In this document: positions 1 through 8,747 of the stretch, piece after piece
Layout: every line of letters begins with the position of its first letter
Numbering within the stretch: position 1 is the first letter of the stretch
Source of the DNA: Brevundimonas sp. MF30-B
Lineage (GTDB): Bacteria > Pseudomonadota > Alphaproteobacteria > Caulobacterales > Caulobacteraceae
Assembly (NCBI RefSeq): GCF_004683885.1
Contig: NZ_CP038440.1
Span: forward strand, 1,212,001 to 1,276,000
Direction of reading: 5' to 3'
DNA: 64,000 nt
The notes under the pieces: model-generated
Seen by the model: the letters and a program-made list of their open reading frames with translations, nothing else
Database searches by the model: none
Told to the model about the DNA's origin: nothing
Made by a program: the position numbers and the translations under genes

Positions 1-2112
1 GTCGAAGCGGCCGGAGGCGCCGCCGTGGCCGGCCTCCATGTTGATCTTGAGCAGGATGGGCTTGCCCGAGGTGGTCGCGGGTCGCAGCTTGGCTACCCAC
101 TTCTCGGGCTCCCAATAGGTGACGCGCGGATCCGACAGGCCGCCGGTCGCCAGCACCGCCGGATAGGCCTTGGCTTCGACCTGATCGTAGGGGCTGTAGG
201 ACATCATGTAGTCGTAGGCCTCGGCGTCCTCGATCGGATTGCCCCACTCGGGCCACTCCGGCGGGGTCAACGGCAGCGAGGTGTCGCTCATGGTGTTGAT
301 GACGTCGACGAAGGGCACCTGGCCGATGACGCCGGCCCAAAGTTCGGGGCGCATGTTGTTGACCGCGCCCATCAGCATGCCGCCGGCCGACCCGCCCTGA
401 GCCACAATGTTTCCGGCCCGGCCGTAGCCGCGCTGGATCAGATGCTCGGCGGCGGCGATGAAGTCGGTGAAGGTGTTCTTCTTGGTCATGCGCCGGGCGG
501 CCAGGAACCAGCCCCAGCCCTTGTCCGAACCGCCGCGGATGTGGGCGATGGCGTAGATGAAGCCGCGATCCACCAGCGACAGACGGCTGGTGGAGAAGCT
601 GGCCGGCATCGGAATGCCGTACGATCCGTAACCGTAGAGCAGGATGGGCGCGGAGCCGTCGACCGGCGTGGACCTGCGGCGCAGAACGGTAACGGGCACC
701 AGCTGGCCATCGGCGGCCGGGGCGTTCAGTCGCTCGACGACATAGTCGGCCGGGTCGTGGCCTGACGGGACTTCCTGCACCTTCTTCAGCACCCGCTCGC
801 GCGTCGCCATGTCGTAGTCATAGGTCGACGTCGGCGTGGACGGCGAGTTGTAGCCGTAACGGAGATTGGTGGAGTTGAACTCCGACGAGCCCATCAGCGA
901 CAGGGCGTAGGCGGGCTCGTCCACACCGATCTCATGCTCGGCGCCCGCGCGGTCGCGGATGACGATTCGGGTGTTGGCGTCGGCGCGTTCCTGGCGGGCC
1001 AGATGGCCGGCGGTCAGGCTCATCTCCTCGATGAAGCGACCGGGGCGGTGCGGCACCAGGTCGGTCCAGTTGGCCTTGGCCGGTTCGGCGGTCGGGGCCT
1101 CGACAATGCGGAAGTCGATGGCGTCGTCGGCATTGGTGCGCAACAGCCAGCGGTCGCCCCAGTGATCGGCGTCATAGCGAACGCCTACGGTGCGGGGCTC
1201 GAGCACCACTGGCTCTGCCGTGGGGCTAGCCGCCGCGACGTAGCGGACTTCCGAGGTTTCCTGGTTGCCGATGGAGATCAGCACAAAGGCGTCGTCAGCC
1301 GTGCGGCCTACGCCGATGAACATGCCGTCGTCGGTTTCGTCATAGACCAGGATGGTCTCGCCGCCGCGCGCGGGCCGGCGGAAGATCTTGTCGGGCCGGC
1401 CGTTGTCGTCGCGGTTGGTCCAGAAAATCCACTGGCTGTCCGGCGAGAAGGTCAGGCTGGCCGAAGCTGACTCGATGGGCTCGCCGACTAGTTCGCCGGT
1501 CGCCAGATCCTTGACGAAGATGCGGTAAACTTCGGATCCCTGAGCATCGTGCGCATAGGCGAACAGGCTGTGGTCAGGGCTGTTTTCCGTCACGGTGATG
1601 CGAGAATAGGCCAGGCCCTCGGCAAGGGCGTTGCCGTCCAGCAGCAGCTGCGCTGCACCCGATCCGCCGCGAGGGCGACGCATGTAGCGCGGGTGCTGAT
1701 CGCCCGTGCGGTATTCGACGTAATATTCCCACGGACCGTCGGGCGAGGGGACCGAGCTGTCGTCCTCCTTGATGCGGCCCTTCATCTCTTCGAACATCGT
1801 CGCCTGCAGCGGCAGGGTCGAGGCCATCATGGCCTCGCGATAGGCGTTTTCCTCGGTCAGGTGCGCCTTGACGTCGGCCTTGATCAGGGTCGGATCGCGC
1901 AGAACCGCCTGCCAGTTGTCGTCCTTCATCCACTGATAGTCGTCGGTGCGGACGCGGCCGAGCTGTTCGATGCGGACGGGGATCTTCTTGGCCACGGGGG
2001 CGACGGGCGTTTGAGGCATTCGGCTTCCGGAAGTCTGGCGAGCGAGAGCGGGGGCGGCGCCGGCCAGGGCGGCCGCGGCGGCGGTCGAAGCGATCAGTTC
2101 GCGACGGTTCAT
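1..2112 (-). CDS. ptrB: Oligopeptidase B-like S9 serine peptidase, 3' end cut by window edge
   Basis: Family S9A prolyl oligopeptidase/oligopeptidase B, which cleaves short peptides through an alpha/beta-hydrolase domain gated by a beta-propeller. About 704 codons are visible and the stop lies outside the window. The N-terminus starts MNRRELIAS followed by an alanine-rich hydrophobic stretch ending near ALARQ, which reads as a twin-arginine (Tat) signal, so the enzyme is probably periplasmic. The catalytic triad is present near the 3' end: Ser in GGSAGG (about 383-409), Asp in GLSDPRV and His in AGHGG. The GGSAGG form suits oligopeptidase B better than prolyl endopeptidase. It diverges from the S1 protease at 2205. 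The tatABC genes that could export it are 10 kb away. Family certain; substrate preference inferred. Confidence 0.92.
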   Translation of the reverse strand, partial: MNRRELIASTAAAAALAGAAPALARQTSGSRMPQTPVAPVAKKIPVRIEQLGRVRTDDYQWMKDDNWQAVLRDPTLIKADVKAHLTEENAYREAMMASTLPLQATMFEEMKGRIKEDDSSVPSPDGPWEYYVEYRTGDQHPRYMRRPRGGSGAAQLLLDGNALAEGLAYSRITVTENSPDHSLFAYAHDAQGSEVYRIFVKDLATGELVGEPIESASASLTFSPDSQWIFWTNRDDNGRPDKIFRRPARGGETILVYDETDDGMFIGVGRTADDAFVLISIGNQETSEVRYVAAASPTAEPVVLEPRTVGVRYDADHWGDRWLLRTNADDAIDFRIVEAPTAEPAKANWTDLVPHRPGRFIEEMSLTAGHLARQERADANTRIVIRDRAGAEHEIGVDEPAYALSLMGSSEFNSTNLRYGYNSPSTPTSTYDYDMATRERVLKKVQEVPSGHDPADYVVERLNAPAADGQLVPVTVLRRRSTPVDGSAPILLYGYGSYGIPMPASFSTSRLSLVDRGFIYAIAHIRGGSDKGWGWFLAARRMTKKNTFTDFIAAAEHLIQRGYGRAGNIVAQGGSAGGMLMGAVNNMRPELWAGVIGQVPFVDVINTMSDTSLPLTPPEWPEWGNPIEDAEAYDYMMSYSPYDQVEAKAYPAVLATGGLSDPRVTYWEPEKWVAKLRPATTSGKPILLKINMEAGHGGASGRFD

Positions 2113-2204
2113 GGTGTCAGGTCCCCGAGATGGTCGAGGCGGACCTTGTGCGCCAGTCTCGCGCGCCGTCAAATGAACAAAGCCCGCCGATAGCCGAAAC
2201 CGTG

Positions 2205-3041
2205 ATGTTTATCGATCAGACGCCCCCGCCCGCCGTCGTCGTCCAGGCTCCGCCGCCCCAAGTCGCGGCCCGCGTCGCCCCGGCGTGGGACCTGACGGTG
2301 GGGCTGATCAACGCGACGGTGCAGGTCGATCAGTCGCTGGGCGACGGGACGCGCAAGGTGGGCACGGCCTTTCTGATCAATGCGCCGCGCCCCGACGGCC
2401 AGCCCCGCACCGTGCTGGTCACCGCGGCCCATGTGCTGGAGCAGATGCCCTCGGCCGGTTCGCGCATCGGCTGGCGCGTCCAGGGCGCCGACGGCGGCTG
2501 GAGCTTCGACGCCAGCCCGTTCGTCATCCGCGACGCGGCCGAACAGCCGCTGTGGGTGCGTCATCCGGATCGCGACGTGGCGGTGATGGAGATTGCGGCG
2601 CCGGAGAACTTCGCGCGGGCGGCCATACCGCTGGCCTGGCTGGCGGACCGCGACGCCTTTGAGGATTTCGAGGTCGGGCCGGGCGACGAGCTGCTGTCGC
2701 TGGGCTTTCCGCGCGGCCTGTCGGCCAATCGCGCGGGCTTTCCCATCCTGAGGGTCGGGCGGGTGGCGTCCTGGCCGGTCTCGCCGATCGAGGCGTTTCC
2801 GACCTTCCTGCTGGACTTCAAGGTCTTCCCCGGCAACTCGGGCGGGCCGGTGTTCTGGACGGCGAGCGCGCGGCGACGGCCTGACGCGCCCGCGCCCGAT
2901 CACCCCTTCATCGCGGGCCTGCTGGCCCAGGAGGTGGTGTCGGGCGGCGAGCGTCTGGACCTCGGCGTGGTGGTCCACGCCGAGTATATCCGCGAGGCTA
3001 TCGCCCTGCTGGACGTCAGCCCGCCAAGACCTCGGCGCTGA
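2205..3041 (+). CDS. Trypsin-like (S1/DegP-type) serine protease
   Basis: A 278-residue chymotrypsin-fold protease with the full triad: His76 in VTAAHVLE, Asp124 in RDVAVMEI and Ser212 in PGNSGGPVF. There is no PDZ domain and the chain ends soon after the protease fold, so it is a compact trypsin-like protein rather than full DegP. The N-terminus is proline rich and shows no signal peptide or membrane segment, so location is unclear. I chose ATG 2205; earlier in-frame starts back to 2130 would add a low-complexity leader and crowd the divergent promoter shared with the S9 peptidase. The last 26 bases overlap the end of the convergent acyl-CoA dehydrogenase. Substrate unknown. Confidence 0.88.
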   Translation: MFIDQTPPPAVVVQAPPPQVAARVAPAWDLTVGLINATVQVDQSLGDGTRKVGTAFLINAPRPDGQPRTVLVTAAHVLEQMPSAGSRIGWRVQGADGGWSFDASPFVIRDAAEQPLWVRHPDRDVAVMEIAAPENFARAAIPLAWLADRDAFEDFEVGPGDELLSLGFPRGLSANRAGFPILRVGRVASWPVSPIEAFPTFLLDFKVFPGNSGGPVFWTASARRRPDAPAPDHPFIAGLLAQEVVSGGERLDLGVVVHAEYIREAIALLDVSPPRPRR

Positions 3042-4797
3042 TCCGCTGCAGCAGTTCGCCGCCCTGGCCAACGGCGGCCAGGCGGCTGGAGGCGTGGCCC
3101 AGCACATTGGCGGCATAGACTTCGTAAAGGTCCATCCGGCCGCGCAGCCAGCCGTCGTCCGATCCCTGCGCCAGGCTGGCGTTGGCCGCCAGGGCGCCCT
3201 TGGCCAGCATCCAGCCGCCGATCACGTCGCCCAGCAGCGTCAGATAGGCGTCCGCGCCCGCCAGCACGTCGGCGGCGGCGTTCGGATCGGCCTTGCGGTC
3301 CAGCAGCCACAGGGTCGCGTCCTCGACCGCCTCGATGGCGGTGGCGAACCGCTCCAGCGGCTTGCCGTCATAGACGCGCGCCAGTTCGACCAGAGTGGCC
3401 TTCATCTCGGCGATCACCAGCCGAGCCGATTCGCCCCCGTCCTGGCTCAGTTTGCGCCCGACCAGGTCCATGGCCTGGATGCCGTTGGTGCCCTCGTAGA
3501 TCGGGGCGATGCGCGCGTCGCGATAGTATTGCGCCGCGCCGGTCTCTTCGATGAAGCCCATGCCGCCGTGGATCTGAACGCCCATGGAGGCGACCTCGCA
3601 GCCGACATCGGTCGACCAGGCCTTGGCTATGGGGGTGAGCAGGTCCTCGCGACCCTTCCAGCGCCGCCGATCCTCTTCTGTGGCGGCGTGGCGGGCCAGG
3701 TCGGCGGCGACTCCGGTGGACAGGCAGATGGCGCGCGCGGCGGCCGTCTTAGCCTTCATGACCGCCAGCATGCGGCGCACGCCCGGGTGGTCGATGATCG
3801 GGGTGTTGACTTGGCCGGTCCAGACGCTGCGGCCCTGGCGACGCTCCAGCGCATAGGCCAGGGCGTGCTGATAGGCGCGCTCGGCTATGCCGACGCCCTC
3901 CATGCCCACCGCCAGACGCGCGGCGTTCATCATGACGAACATGTGCGACAGGCCCTCGTTGGGCCGGCCGACCAGTTCGGCAGTGGCGCCCTCGTAGCTC
4001 ATGACGCAGGTCGGCGAGGCGTGGATGCCCAGCTTGTGCTCGACGCCGACGGGGCGGAAGGCGTTGCGGTCGCCCAGCGTCCCGTCCGCCTTGACCGCGA
4101 ACTTCGAGGCCAGGAACAGGCTGATGCCCTTGGGGCCCGGCGGCGCGTCGGGCAGGCGGGCCAGCACCATGTGGACGATGTTGTCGGTGGCGTCGTGGTC
4201 GCCCCAGGTGATGAAGATTTTCTGGCCGTTCAGGGCGTAGGTCCCGTCGCCCTTGGGCGTGGCCGTGGCGGTTAGCGCGCCCAGGTCCGAGCCGGCGTGC
4301 GGCTCGGTCAGCACCATGGCCCCGGTCCATTCGCCCGACACCAGCTTGGGCAGATAGGTGGTCTTCTGATGCTTGGTCCCGTGCGCCTCCAGCGCCTCGA
4401 TGGCCGCCAGCGACAGCATAGGGCACAGACCGAACGCCATGTTGGCGCTGTGCACCGTCTCATAGGCCGCGAGTTCCAGCGCCTTGGGCAGGGCCTGGCC
4501 GCCGGCCTCGGTCGAGGCGGTCAGGCCGGTCCAGCCGCCCTCGGCGAACTGGCGATAGGCGTCGGCGAATCCGGGGGCTGCGGTCACGGCGCCGTTGGCG
4601 TATTTCGATCCGGCCTGATCGCCGAGCCGGTTCAGCGGCGCCAGCACCTGTTCCGAGAACTGCGCGGCCGCCTCGATTACCGCGCCGGCGACTTCCGCGT
4701 CGAAGTCTGGAAAGGCGCCCGTCTCGGTCAGGGCGTCGCCGCCGGCGACGAACCGCAGGGTGAAGGCCAAGTCTCGAACAGGGGCGCGATAGGTCAT
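3016..4797 (-). CDS. Acyl-CoA dehydrogenase, long form with extra C-terminal domain
   Basis: FAD-dependent alpha,beta-dehydrogenation of acyl-CoA in fatty-acid or branched acyl catabolism, passing electrons to ETF. The protein is 593 residues, the length of the long FadE-like class that carries an additional C-terminal domain. Visible signatures are the FAD/substrate motif MVLTEPHAGSDLG and the catalytic region PIYEGTNGIQA, whose Glu is the usual active-site base. The start is set by an AGGAGACGGCTC ribosome-binding stretch directly before ATG 4797; an upstream in-frame start at 4875 would add a basic tail with no family support. It converges with the S1 protease, the ends overlapping by 26 bases. 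Chain-length specificity cannot be read from sequence. Confidence 0.93.
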   Translation of the reverse strand: MTYRAPVRDLAFTLRFVAGGDALTETGAFPDFDAEVAGAVIEAAAQFSEQVLAPLNRLGDQAGSKYANGAVTAAPGFADAYRQFAEGGWTGLTASTEAGGQALPKALELAAYETVHSANMAFGLCPMLSLAAIEALEAHGTKHQKTTYLPKLVSGEWTGAMVLTEPHAGSDLGALTATATPKGDGTYALNGQKIFITWGDHDATDNIVHMVLARLPDAPPGPKGISLFLASKFAVKADGTLGDRNAFRPVGVEHKLGIHASPTCVMSYEGATAELVGRPNEGLSHMFVMMNAARLAVGMEGVGIAERAYQHALAYALERRQGRSVWTGQVNTPIIDHPGVRRMLAVMKAKTAAARAICLSTGVAADLARHAATEEDRRRWKGREDLLTPIAKAWSTDVGCEVASMGVQIHGGMGFIEETGAAQYYRDARIAPIYEGTNGIQAMDLVGRKLSQDGGESARLVIAEMKATLVELARVYDGKPLERFATAIEAVEDATLWLLDRKADPNAAADVLAGADAYLTLLGDVIGGWMLAKGALAANASLAQGSDDGWLRGRMDLYEVYAANVLGHASSRLAAVGQGGELLQRISAEVLAG

Positions 4798-4938
4798 GAG
4801 CCGTCTCCTGGAAACGCTTTGGCGTTTCTTGCGACGATGCCGTGACGGCAGGCAAGAGGCGAGGTCGCCGCGCATGCATCAGCGCTTGGCCTGAGGGCCC
4901 CGCTGGGCCAAGCTGGACGGCGAAAAGGGGAGTGGCTG

Positions 4939-5487
4939 ATGGCCGAACCGCGCAACCGCTATTCGACAGTCTCGCTTACGCTGCACTGGCTGATCGCCGT
5001 GCTGGTCGTGGTGCAGATTTTTCTGGTCAGCGACGCCAACACAGATGGTCCGAACGCGGGCTTCTGGATCGGCCTGCACAAATCGACGGGGCTGAGCATT
5101 CTGGTGCTGACCCTGGTCCGGCTGGGCTGGCGCATCGCCAATCCGGCCATCGCCCTGCCGGCGGATCAGCCCAAATGGCAGCGGGTCCTGGCGCGTGCGA
5201 CCCATGTGCTGTTCTACGTCGTTTTATTGGCGCTGCCGCTCACCGGCTGGCTGGCGTCCTCTGCGGCGGGTCGCGACATCGCCTGGTACGGACTGTTCCA
5301 ATGGCCGCTGTTGCCGATCGGCGGCGGACGCGAGACGGCGGGTCAGCTGATGGACATTCACCGCGCCCTGCCCAAGCTGCTGTACGTTCTCCTGGCGCTT
5401 CACGTGGCGGGTGCGCTGAAGCACCAGTTCATCAACCGCGACAATGTGCTGCATCGGATGATCCCCTTCATCCCCCGCCGGCCGTGA
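4939..5487 (+). CDS. cybB: Cytochrome b561 family membrane protein
   Basis: A 182-residue, four-helix inner-membrane di-heme cytochrome b of the bacterial CybB type, which takes electrons from the quinol pool or delivers them to it. Likely heme-ligand histidines sit in helices at LHWLI, LHKSTG, DIHRAL and LHVAGALKH. CybB proteins have been linked to superoxide:ubiquinone oxidoreduction, but the partner here is unknown. The gene is translationally coupled to the next one: its TGA stop overlaps the GTG start of the threonylcarbamoyl-AMP synthase. A functional relation between the two is not expected, so the coupling probably only fixes expression. Confidence 0.9.
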   Translation: MAEPRNRYSTVSLTLHWLIAVLVVVQIFLVSDANTDGPNAGFWIGLHKSTGLSILVLTLVRLGWRIANPAIALPADQPKWQRVLARATHVLFYVVLLALPLTGWLASSAAGRDIAWYGLFQWPLLPIGGGRETAGQLMDIHRALPKLLYVLLALHVAGALKHQFINRDNVLHRMIPFIPRRP

Positions 5488-6404
5488 CGCCTTCCTCCGC
5501 GCGCGACGCCGCCGACGCCCTGCGTGCGGGGCGGCTTATCCTGCTGCCGACCGAGACCGTCTATGGCCTCGGCGCCGATGCGGGTGATGCCCAAGCTGTG
5601 GCGGCGGTGTTCGAAGCCAAGGGCCGGCCGCGCTTCAACCCGCTCATTTCCCACGTCGCCGACGCCGTCGCAGCCGAGCGTATCGCCGTGATGGATGACC
5701 GCGCTCGCGCCCTGGCCGAGGCGTTCTGGCCGGGGCCGCTGACGCTGGTCATGCCGGTGCGGGACCGTGAACGGGTCTGCGACCTCGCGCGCGCGGGATT
5801 AGACAGCGTCGCGGTCCGCGTGCCCGGTCATGCTAGGGCGCGCGAGATATTGGCCCTGTTCGACCGGCCGGTGGTGGCGCCGTCGGCCAACCGGTCGGGA
5901 CGGCCCAGCCCGACGACCTTCGCCGACGCGGTCGAGGAAACGGGCTTCGCCGTCGCGGCCGCCGTCGATGGCGGCGACTGCGCGGTGGGGGTTGAGAGCA
6001 CCGTGGCCTCGGTGCTGGACGGCCGGGTCAGCTTGCTGCGTCCCGGATCGGTCACGCGCGAAGAAATCGAAGCGGTGGTCGGCGCTCTGTCAGATGACGG
6101 GCAGGGACACCGTTCGCCGGGGCGGCTCTCGGTCCATTACGCCCCTGACGCGCCCGTGAGGATCAACGCTGTCGAGGCGCAGACTGGGGAAATCCTGCTG
6201 GGCTTTGGGCCCGTTCAGGGTGATCCGCGGTTCGTCTTGAGCCGCGGAGACGACCTGCGCGAAGCCGCGGCCAATCTGTTCCGGCGGTTTCGGGAGGCGG
6301 ATCGCGAGCGGCCGACCGGCATCGCCGTCGCCCCGATCCCGGCGACGGGTCTGGGCGAGGCGATCAATGATCGGCTGAAGCGCGCGGCGGGGTTCGTCGG
6401 TTAG
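5484..6404 (+). CDS. tsaC: L-threonylcarbamoyladenylate synthase (Sua5/YrdC type)
   Basis: Makes threonylcarbamoyl-AMP from threonine, bicarbonate and ATP, the first step of t6A37 modification of ANN-decoding tRNAs. The YrdC core fills residues 1-200, with the characteristic opening LPTETVYGLGADA, then FNPLISHV and APSANRSGRPSPT. A further ~100 residues form the Sua5 C-terminal domain, so this is the long 306-residue form rather than short TsaC. The start is GTG at 5484, overlapping the cytochrome b561 stop (GTGA); the first residues VTPSSARDA lead straight into the conserved domain. The end overlaps the convergent lipoprotein by 4 bases. Cytosolic and normally essential. Confidence 0.95.
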   Translation: MTPSSARDAADALRAGRLILLPTETVYGLGADAGDAQAVAAVFEAKGRPRFNPLISHVADAVAAERIAVMDDRARALAEAFWPGPLTLVMPVRDRERVCDLARAGLDSVAVRVPGHARAREILALFDRPVVAPSANRSGRPSPTTFADAVEETGFAVAAAVDGGDCAVGVESTVASVLDGRVSLLRPGSVTREEIEAVVGALSDDGQGHRSPGRLSVHYAPDAPVRINAVEAQTGEILLGFGPVQGDPRFVLSRGDDLREAAANLFRRFREADRERPTGIAVAPIPATGLGEAINDRLKRAAGFVG

Positions 6405-6937
6405 GGCTGAACCGCGCGGACCGTCGGGGCGGCCGGGGGGGCGCAGCCCTGCTGCTGACCTATGCCCTTCAGGTAGGCGCGGCGGGTGAGCCCTGCGCGA
6501 TAGGCGCGCTCGACCTCCTGGCTGTGCGCATGAGCGCCGGTGAGGCGCCGAACCCAACTGCGGAAGGGGATGAAATCTGTCGTGGTGTCGCGCACCAGGC
6601 CCAGCGCAGCGTCGGCGGCCTGCTCGTCGGTGCGTGATCCGTCCGGCGCCAGGTCAGAGTCGAGGTCGGGGCCCAGCGCCTCGTCCAGCTTTGTGATTTC
6701 GGCGGCGATGGCGGCGCAGCCGGTGATGCCGGCGATGCCGTAGGGGCGATAGCGCGCTTCGATCAAGGTCTCAGGCACCTCGGCGCGACGCAGGTTCAGG
6801 TCTTCGAGCGGGGCGGCCACGGCGTCGCCGACCCCGCCCTGAAACCGATCGGTTCCATGCTGCAGGGACATGCCCCCGCCGCATGCGGCGAGCGGGAGGG
6901 CGAGGCCGGTGATGACGGCGCAATGGTGAAGCTTCAT
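6401..6937 (-). CDS. Putative lipoprotein of unknown function
   Basis: A 178-residue protein beginning with a short charged region, a hydrophobic stretch and a lipobox LAAC (Cys19), so it should be lipid-anchored in the envelope. The mature part holds conserved-looking segments (YGIAGITGCAAIAAEI, RSWVRRLTGAHAHSQEV) and several cysteines but matches no family I recognise. The region FRSWVRRLTGA and the later GLTRRAYLKGIG resemble segments in Caulobacterales hypothetical lipoproteins, which is only an impression. Convergent with tsaC (4-base overlap) and about 50 bases downstream of the 3-hydroxybutyrate dehydrogenase gene on the same strand, so the two may be cotranscribed. Confidence 0.8.
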   Translation of the reverse strand: MKLHHCAVITGLALPLAACGGGMSLQHGTDRFQGGVGDAVAAPLEDLNLRRAEVPETLIEARYRPYGIAGITGCAAIAAEITKLDEALGPDLDSDLAPDGSRTDEQAADAALGLVRDTTTDFIPFRSWVRRLTGAHAHSQEVERAYRAGLTRRAYLKGIGQQQGCAPPAAPTVRAVQP

Positions 6938-6985
6938 GCCCCCATAGCGCCGACCGACGCTCTCGGTTCCCTCACGAAGCCGTGG

Positions 6986-7843
6986 CTATTCCGCCGTCCA
7001 GCCGCCGTCGATGGAGAAGCTGGCCCCATTGGCCGACGCGCCCAGGTCTGACACCAGATAGAGGAACAGGCCCGCCAGTTCGTCGGTCGTGACGAACCGC
7101 TTGGTCGGTTGCTTCTTCAGGATGACCTCGTCGATCACCCGATCCTTGGAAATGCCGTGGGTGCGCGCCTGATCGGCGATCTGCATCTGAACGATCGGCG
7201 TCTCGACGAAGCCGGGGCAGATGGCGTTGCAGGTGATGTTCTCGCGCGCCAGCTCCAGCGCGACGGTCTTGGTCAGGCCGATGACGCCATGTTTGGCGGC
7301 GACGTAGGCCGACTTGAACGGGCTGGCGACCAGGCCGTGGGCCGAGGCGATGTTGACGATCCGTCCGCGGCCCTGCGCCTTCATGATCGGCACCGCCGCG
7401 CGGGTGGCGTAGAAGGCCGAGGACAGATTGATGGCGATGATCTGCTCCCACTTGTCGGTGGGGAACTTCTCAATGGCTTCGACGTGCTGGACGCCGGCGT
7501 TGTTCACCAGAATGTCCAAGCGACCCAGGTCGTGCTTGGCGAAGGCGACCATGTCGGCCACCTCGTCGCCCTTGCGCATGTCGGCGCCGTGGTAGCGCAC
7601 GCGCACGCCGTTGGCGGCTTCCATCTCGGCGCGGATGCGCTCGATCTCCGACGGATCGCCCAGACCGTTCAGCACGACATCGCCGCCCCGCGCCGCAACC
7701 GCGCGCGCCAGGCCCAGTCCGATGCCGGACGTCGAGCCGGAGATCACGGCCACCTGACCCTTCAGTTCGCCGACGCCCCGGAAGGCGGCCTTTTCACCAT
7801 CGGCGGCCTCGCCGCGTTTGGGCCACTGGAACATGCGCTGCAT
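6986..7843 (-). CDS. bdhA: D-3-hydroxybutyrate dehydrogenase (SDR family)
   Basis: Classical short-chain dehydrogenase of 285 residues that interconverts D-3-hydroxybutyrate and acetoacetate with NAD, linking polyhydroxybutyrate or ketone-body use to acetyl-CoA. It shows the cofactor motif SGSTSGIGLGLA, the NNAGVQHVE segment typical of 3-hydroxybutyrate dehydrogenases, active-site Ser in IASAHGLVASP, the YVAAK catalytic pair, and CNAICPGFVETP. The C-terminus SIDGGWTAE matches the family end. A ~25-residue charged extension precedes the Rossmann fold, which is longer than usual; the start could be ATG 7843 or the in-frame ATG 7834. Located just downstream of yaaA on the same strand with a 66-base gap. 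Confidence 0.9.
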   Translation of the reverse strand: MQRMFQWPKRGEAADGEKAAFRGVGELKGQVAVISGSTSGIGLGLARAVAARGGDVVLNGLGDPSEIERIRAEMEAANGVRVRYHGADMRKGDEVADMVAFAKHDLGRLDILVNNAGVQHVEAIEKFPTDKWEQIIAINLSSAFYATRAAVPIMKAQGRGRIVNIASAHGLVASPFKSAYVAAKHGVIGLTKTVALELARENITCNAICPGFVETPIVQMQIADQARTHGISKDRVIDEVILKKQPTKRFVTTDELAGLFLYLVSDLGASANGASFSIDGGWTAE

Positions 7844-7909
7844 CCACCCTTGTCGTTATCGTCAGCCCGATCAGCCTAGCCGTTGAGAACGAGCTTGGCG
7901 ACGGCCGGT

Positions 7910-8683
7910 TCAGTTATTTCCCTGCCTGGTGAATATCCAGTCGGTCTCTGTCGAGGCCGAGGCGTCGAAGCGATAGCCGTCGCGATCGAAGCCTTTCAGG
8001 TCACGGGCGTTTTCAATGCGCTGTTCGACCGCGTAGCGCGCCATCAGACCGCGCGCCTTCTTGGCGAAGAAGGATATGATGCGGCTTTCGCCGTCGCGGA
8101 TCTCGCGGAACTGCGGCGTCACGATCGGCAGGGTCAGGGCCTTGGCGTCGACGGCGCCGAAGTATTCCTGGCTGGCCAGGTTCACCAGGGTCGGGTCGGC
8201 GTGCCCCTCGGCGTCGGCGTTCAGCTGCTTCGAGATCCGATCGCCCCAGAAGTCGTACAGGGTTTCGCCGCGCCGGGTTTTCAGCCGCGTGCCCATCTCA
8301 AGCCGATAGGGCTGCAGGCGATCCAGCGGGCGCAGAACGCCGTAGAGGCCTGACAGAATGCGAAGATGATCCTGGGCAAACGCCATGGCCTCGGCGTCCA
8401 GAGACCGGGCGTCCAGACCCTGATAGACGTCGCCGGCGAAGGCGATCGCGGCCTGCAGGCCCATGTCGGGGCTGTCCGGGTCGAAGGCCTTGAACCTGGC
8501 CTGGTTCAGCTTGGCCAGGTCTTCGGACAGGTGCATCAGCCGGCGCAGATCGGCCTGGGTCTGGCGACGGGCGGTGCGCGCCAGGCTGGCGGCGTCCTCC
8601 ATCATGCGGGCGCGCGTGGCCGGCAGAGGGGTCTTGGGTTCGGCGAAGTCCAGCCGCTTGGCCGGGGACAGGACGATCAGCAA
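7910..8683 (-). CDS. yaaA: Peroxide stress protein YaaA (DUF328/UPF0246)
   Basis: A 257-residue YaaA family protein. In Escherichia coli YaaA is OxyR-induced and lowers free iron during peroxide stress. The N-terminus reads MLIVLSPAKRLDF, the family's conserved opening, and GVLRPLDRLQPYRLEMG and NLASQEYF are further family blocks. The start codon is TTG (8683), supported by a GGAG ribosome-binding site 8 bases upstream and by exact agreement with the usual first residues; no ATG is available there. An in-frame charged region replaces the usual C-terminus only slightly. It precedes bdhA and follows the FAD oxidase on the same strand. katG, another peroxide defence gene, is 11 kb away. Confidence 0.93.
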   Translation of the reverse strand: MLIVLSPAKRLDFAEPKTPLPATRARMMEDAASLARTARRQTQADLRRLMHLSEDLAKLNQARFKAFDPDSPDMGLQAAIAFAGDVYQGLDARSLDAEAMAFAQDHLRILSGLYGVLRPLDRLQPYRLEMGTRLKTRRGETLYDFWGDRISKQLNADAEGHADPTLVNLASQEYFGAVDAKALTLPIVTPQFREIRDGESRIISFFAKKARGLMARYAVEQRIENARDLKGFDRDGYRFDASASTETDWIFTRQGNN

Positions 8684-8747
8684 ATCGGTTCTCCGGGGAC
8701 GGTCGCGTCCAGATAGGGCGCTTCGCCGCCGATTTGAACCGCAAGGC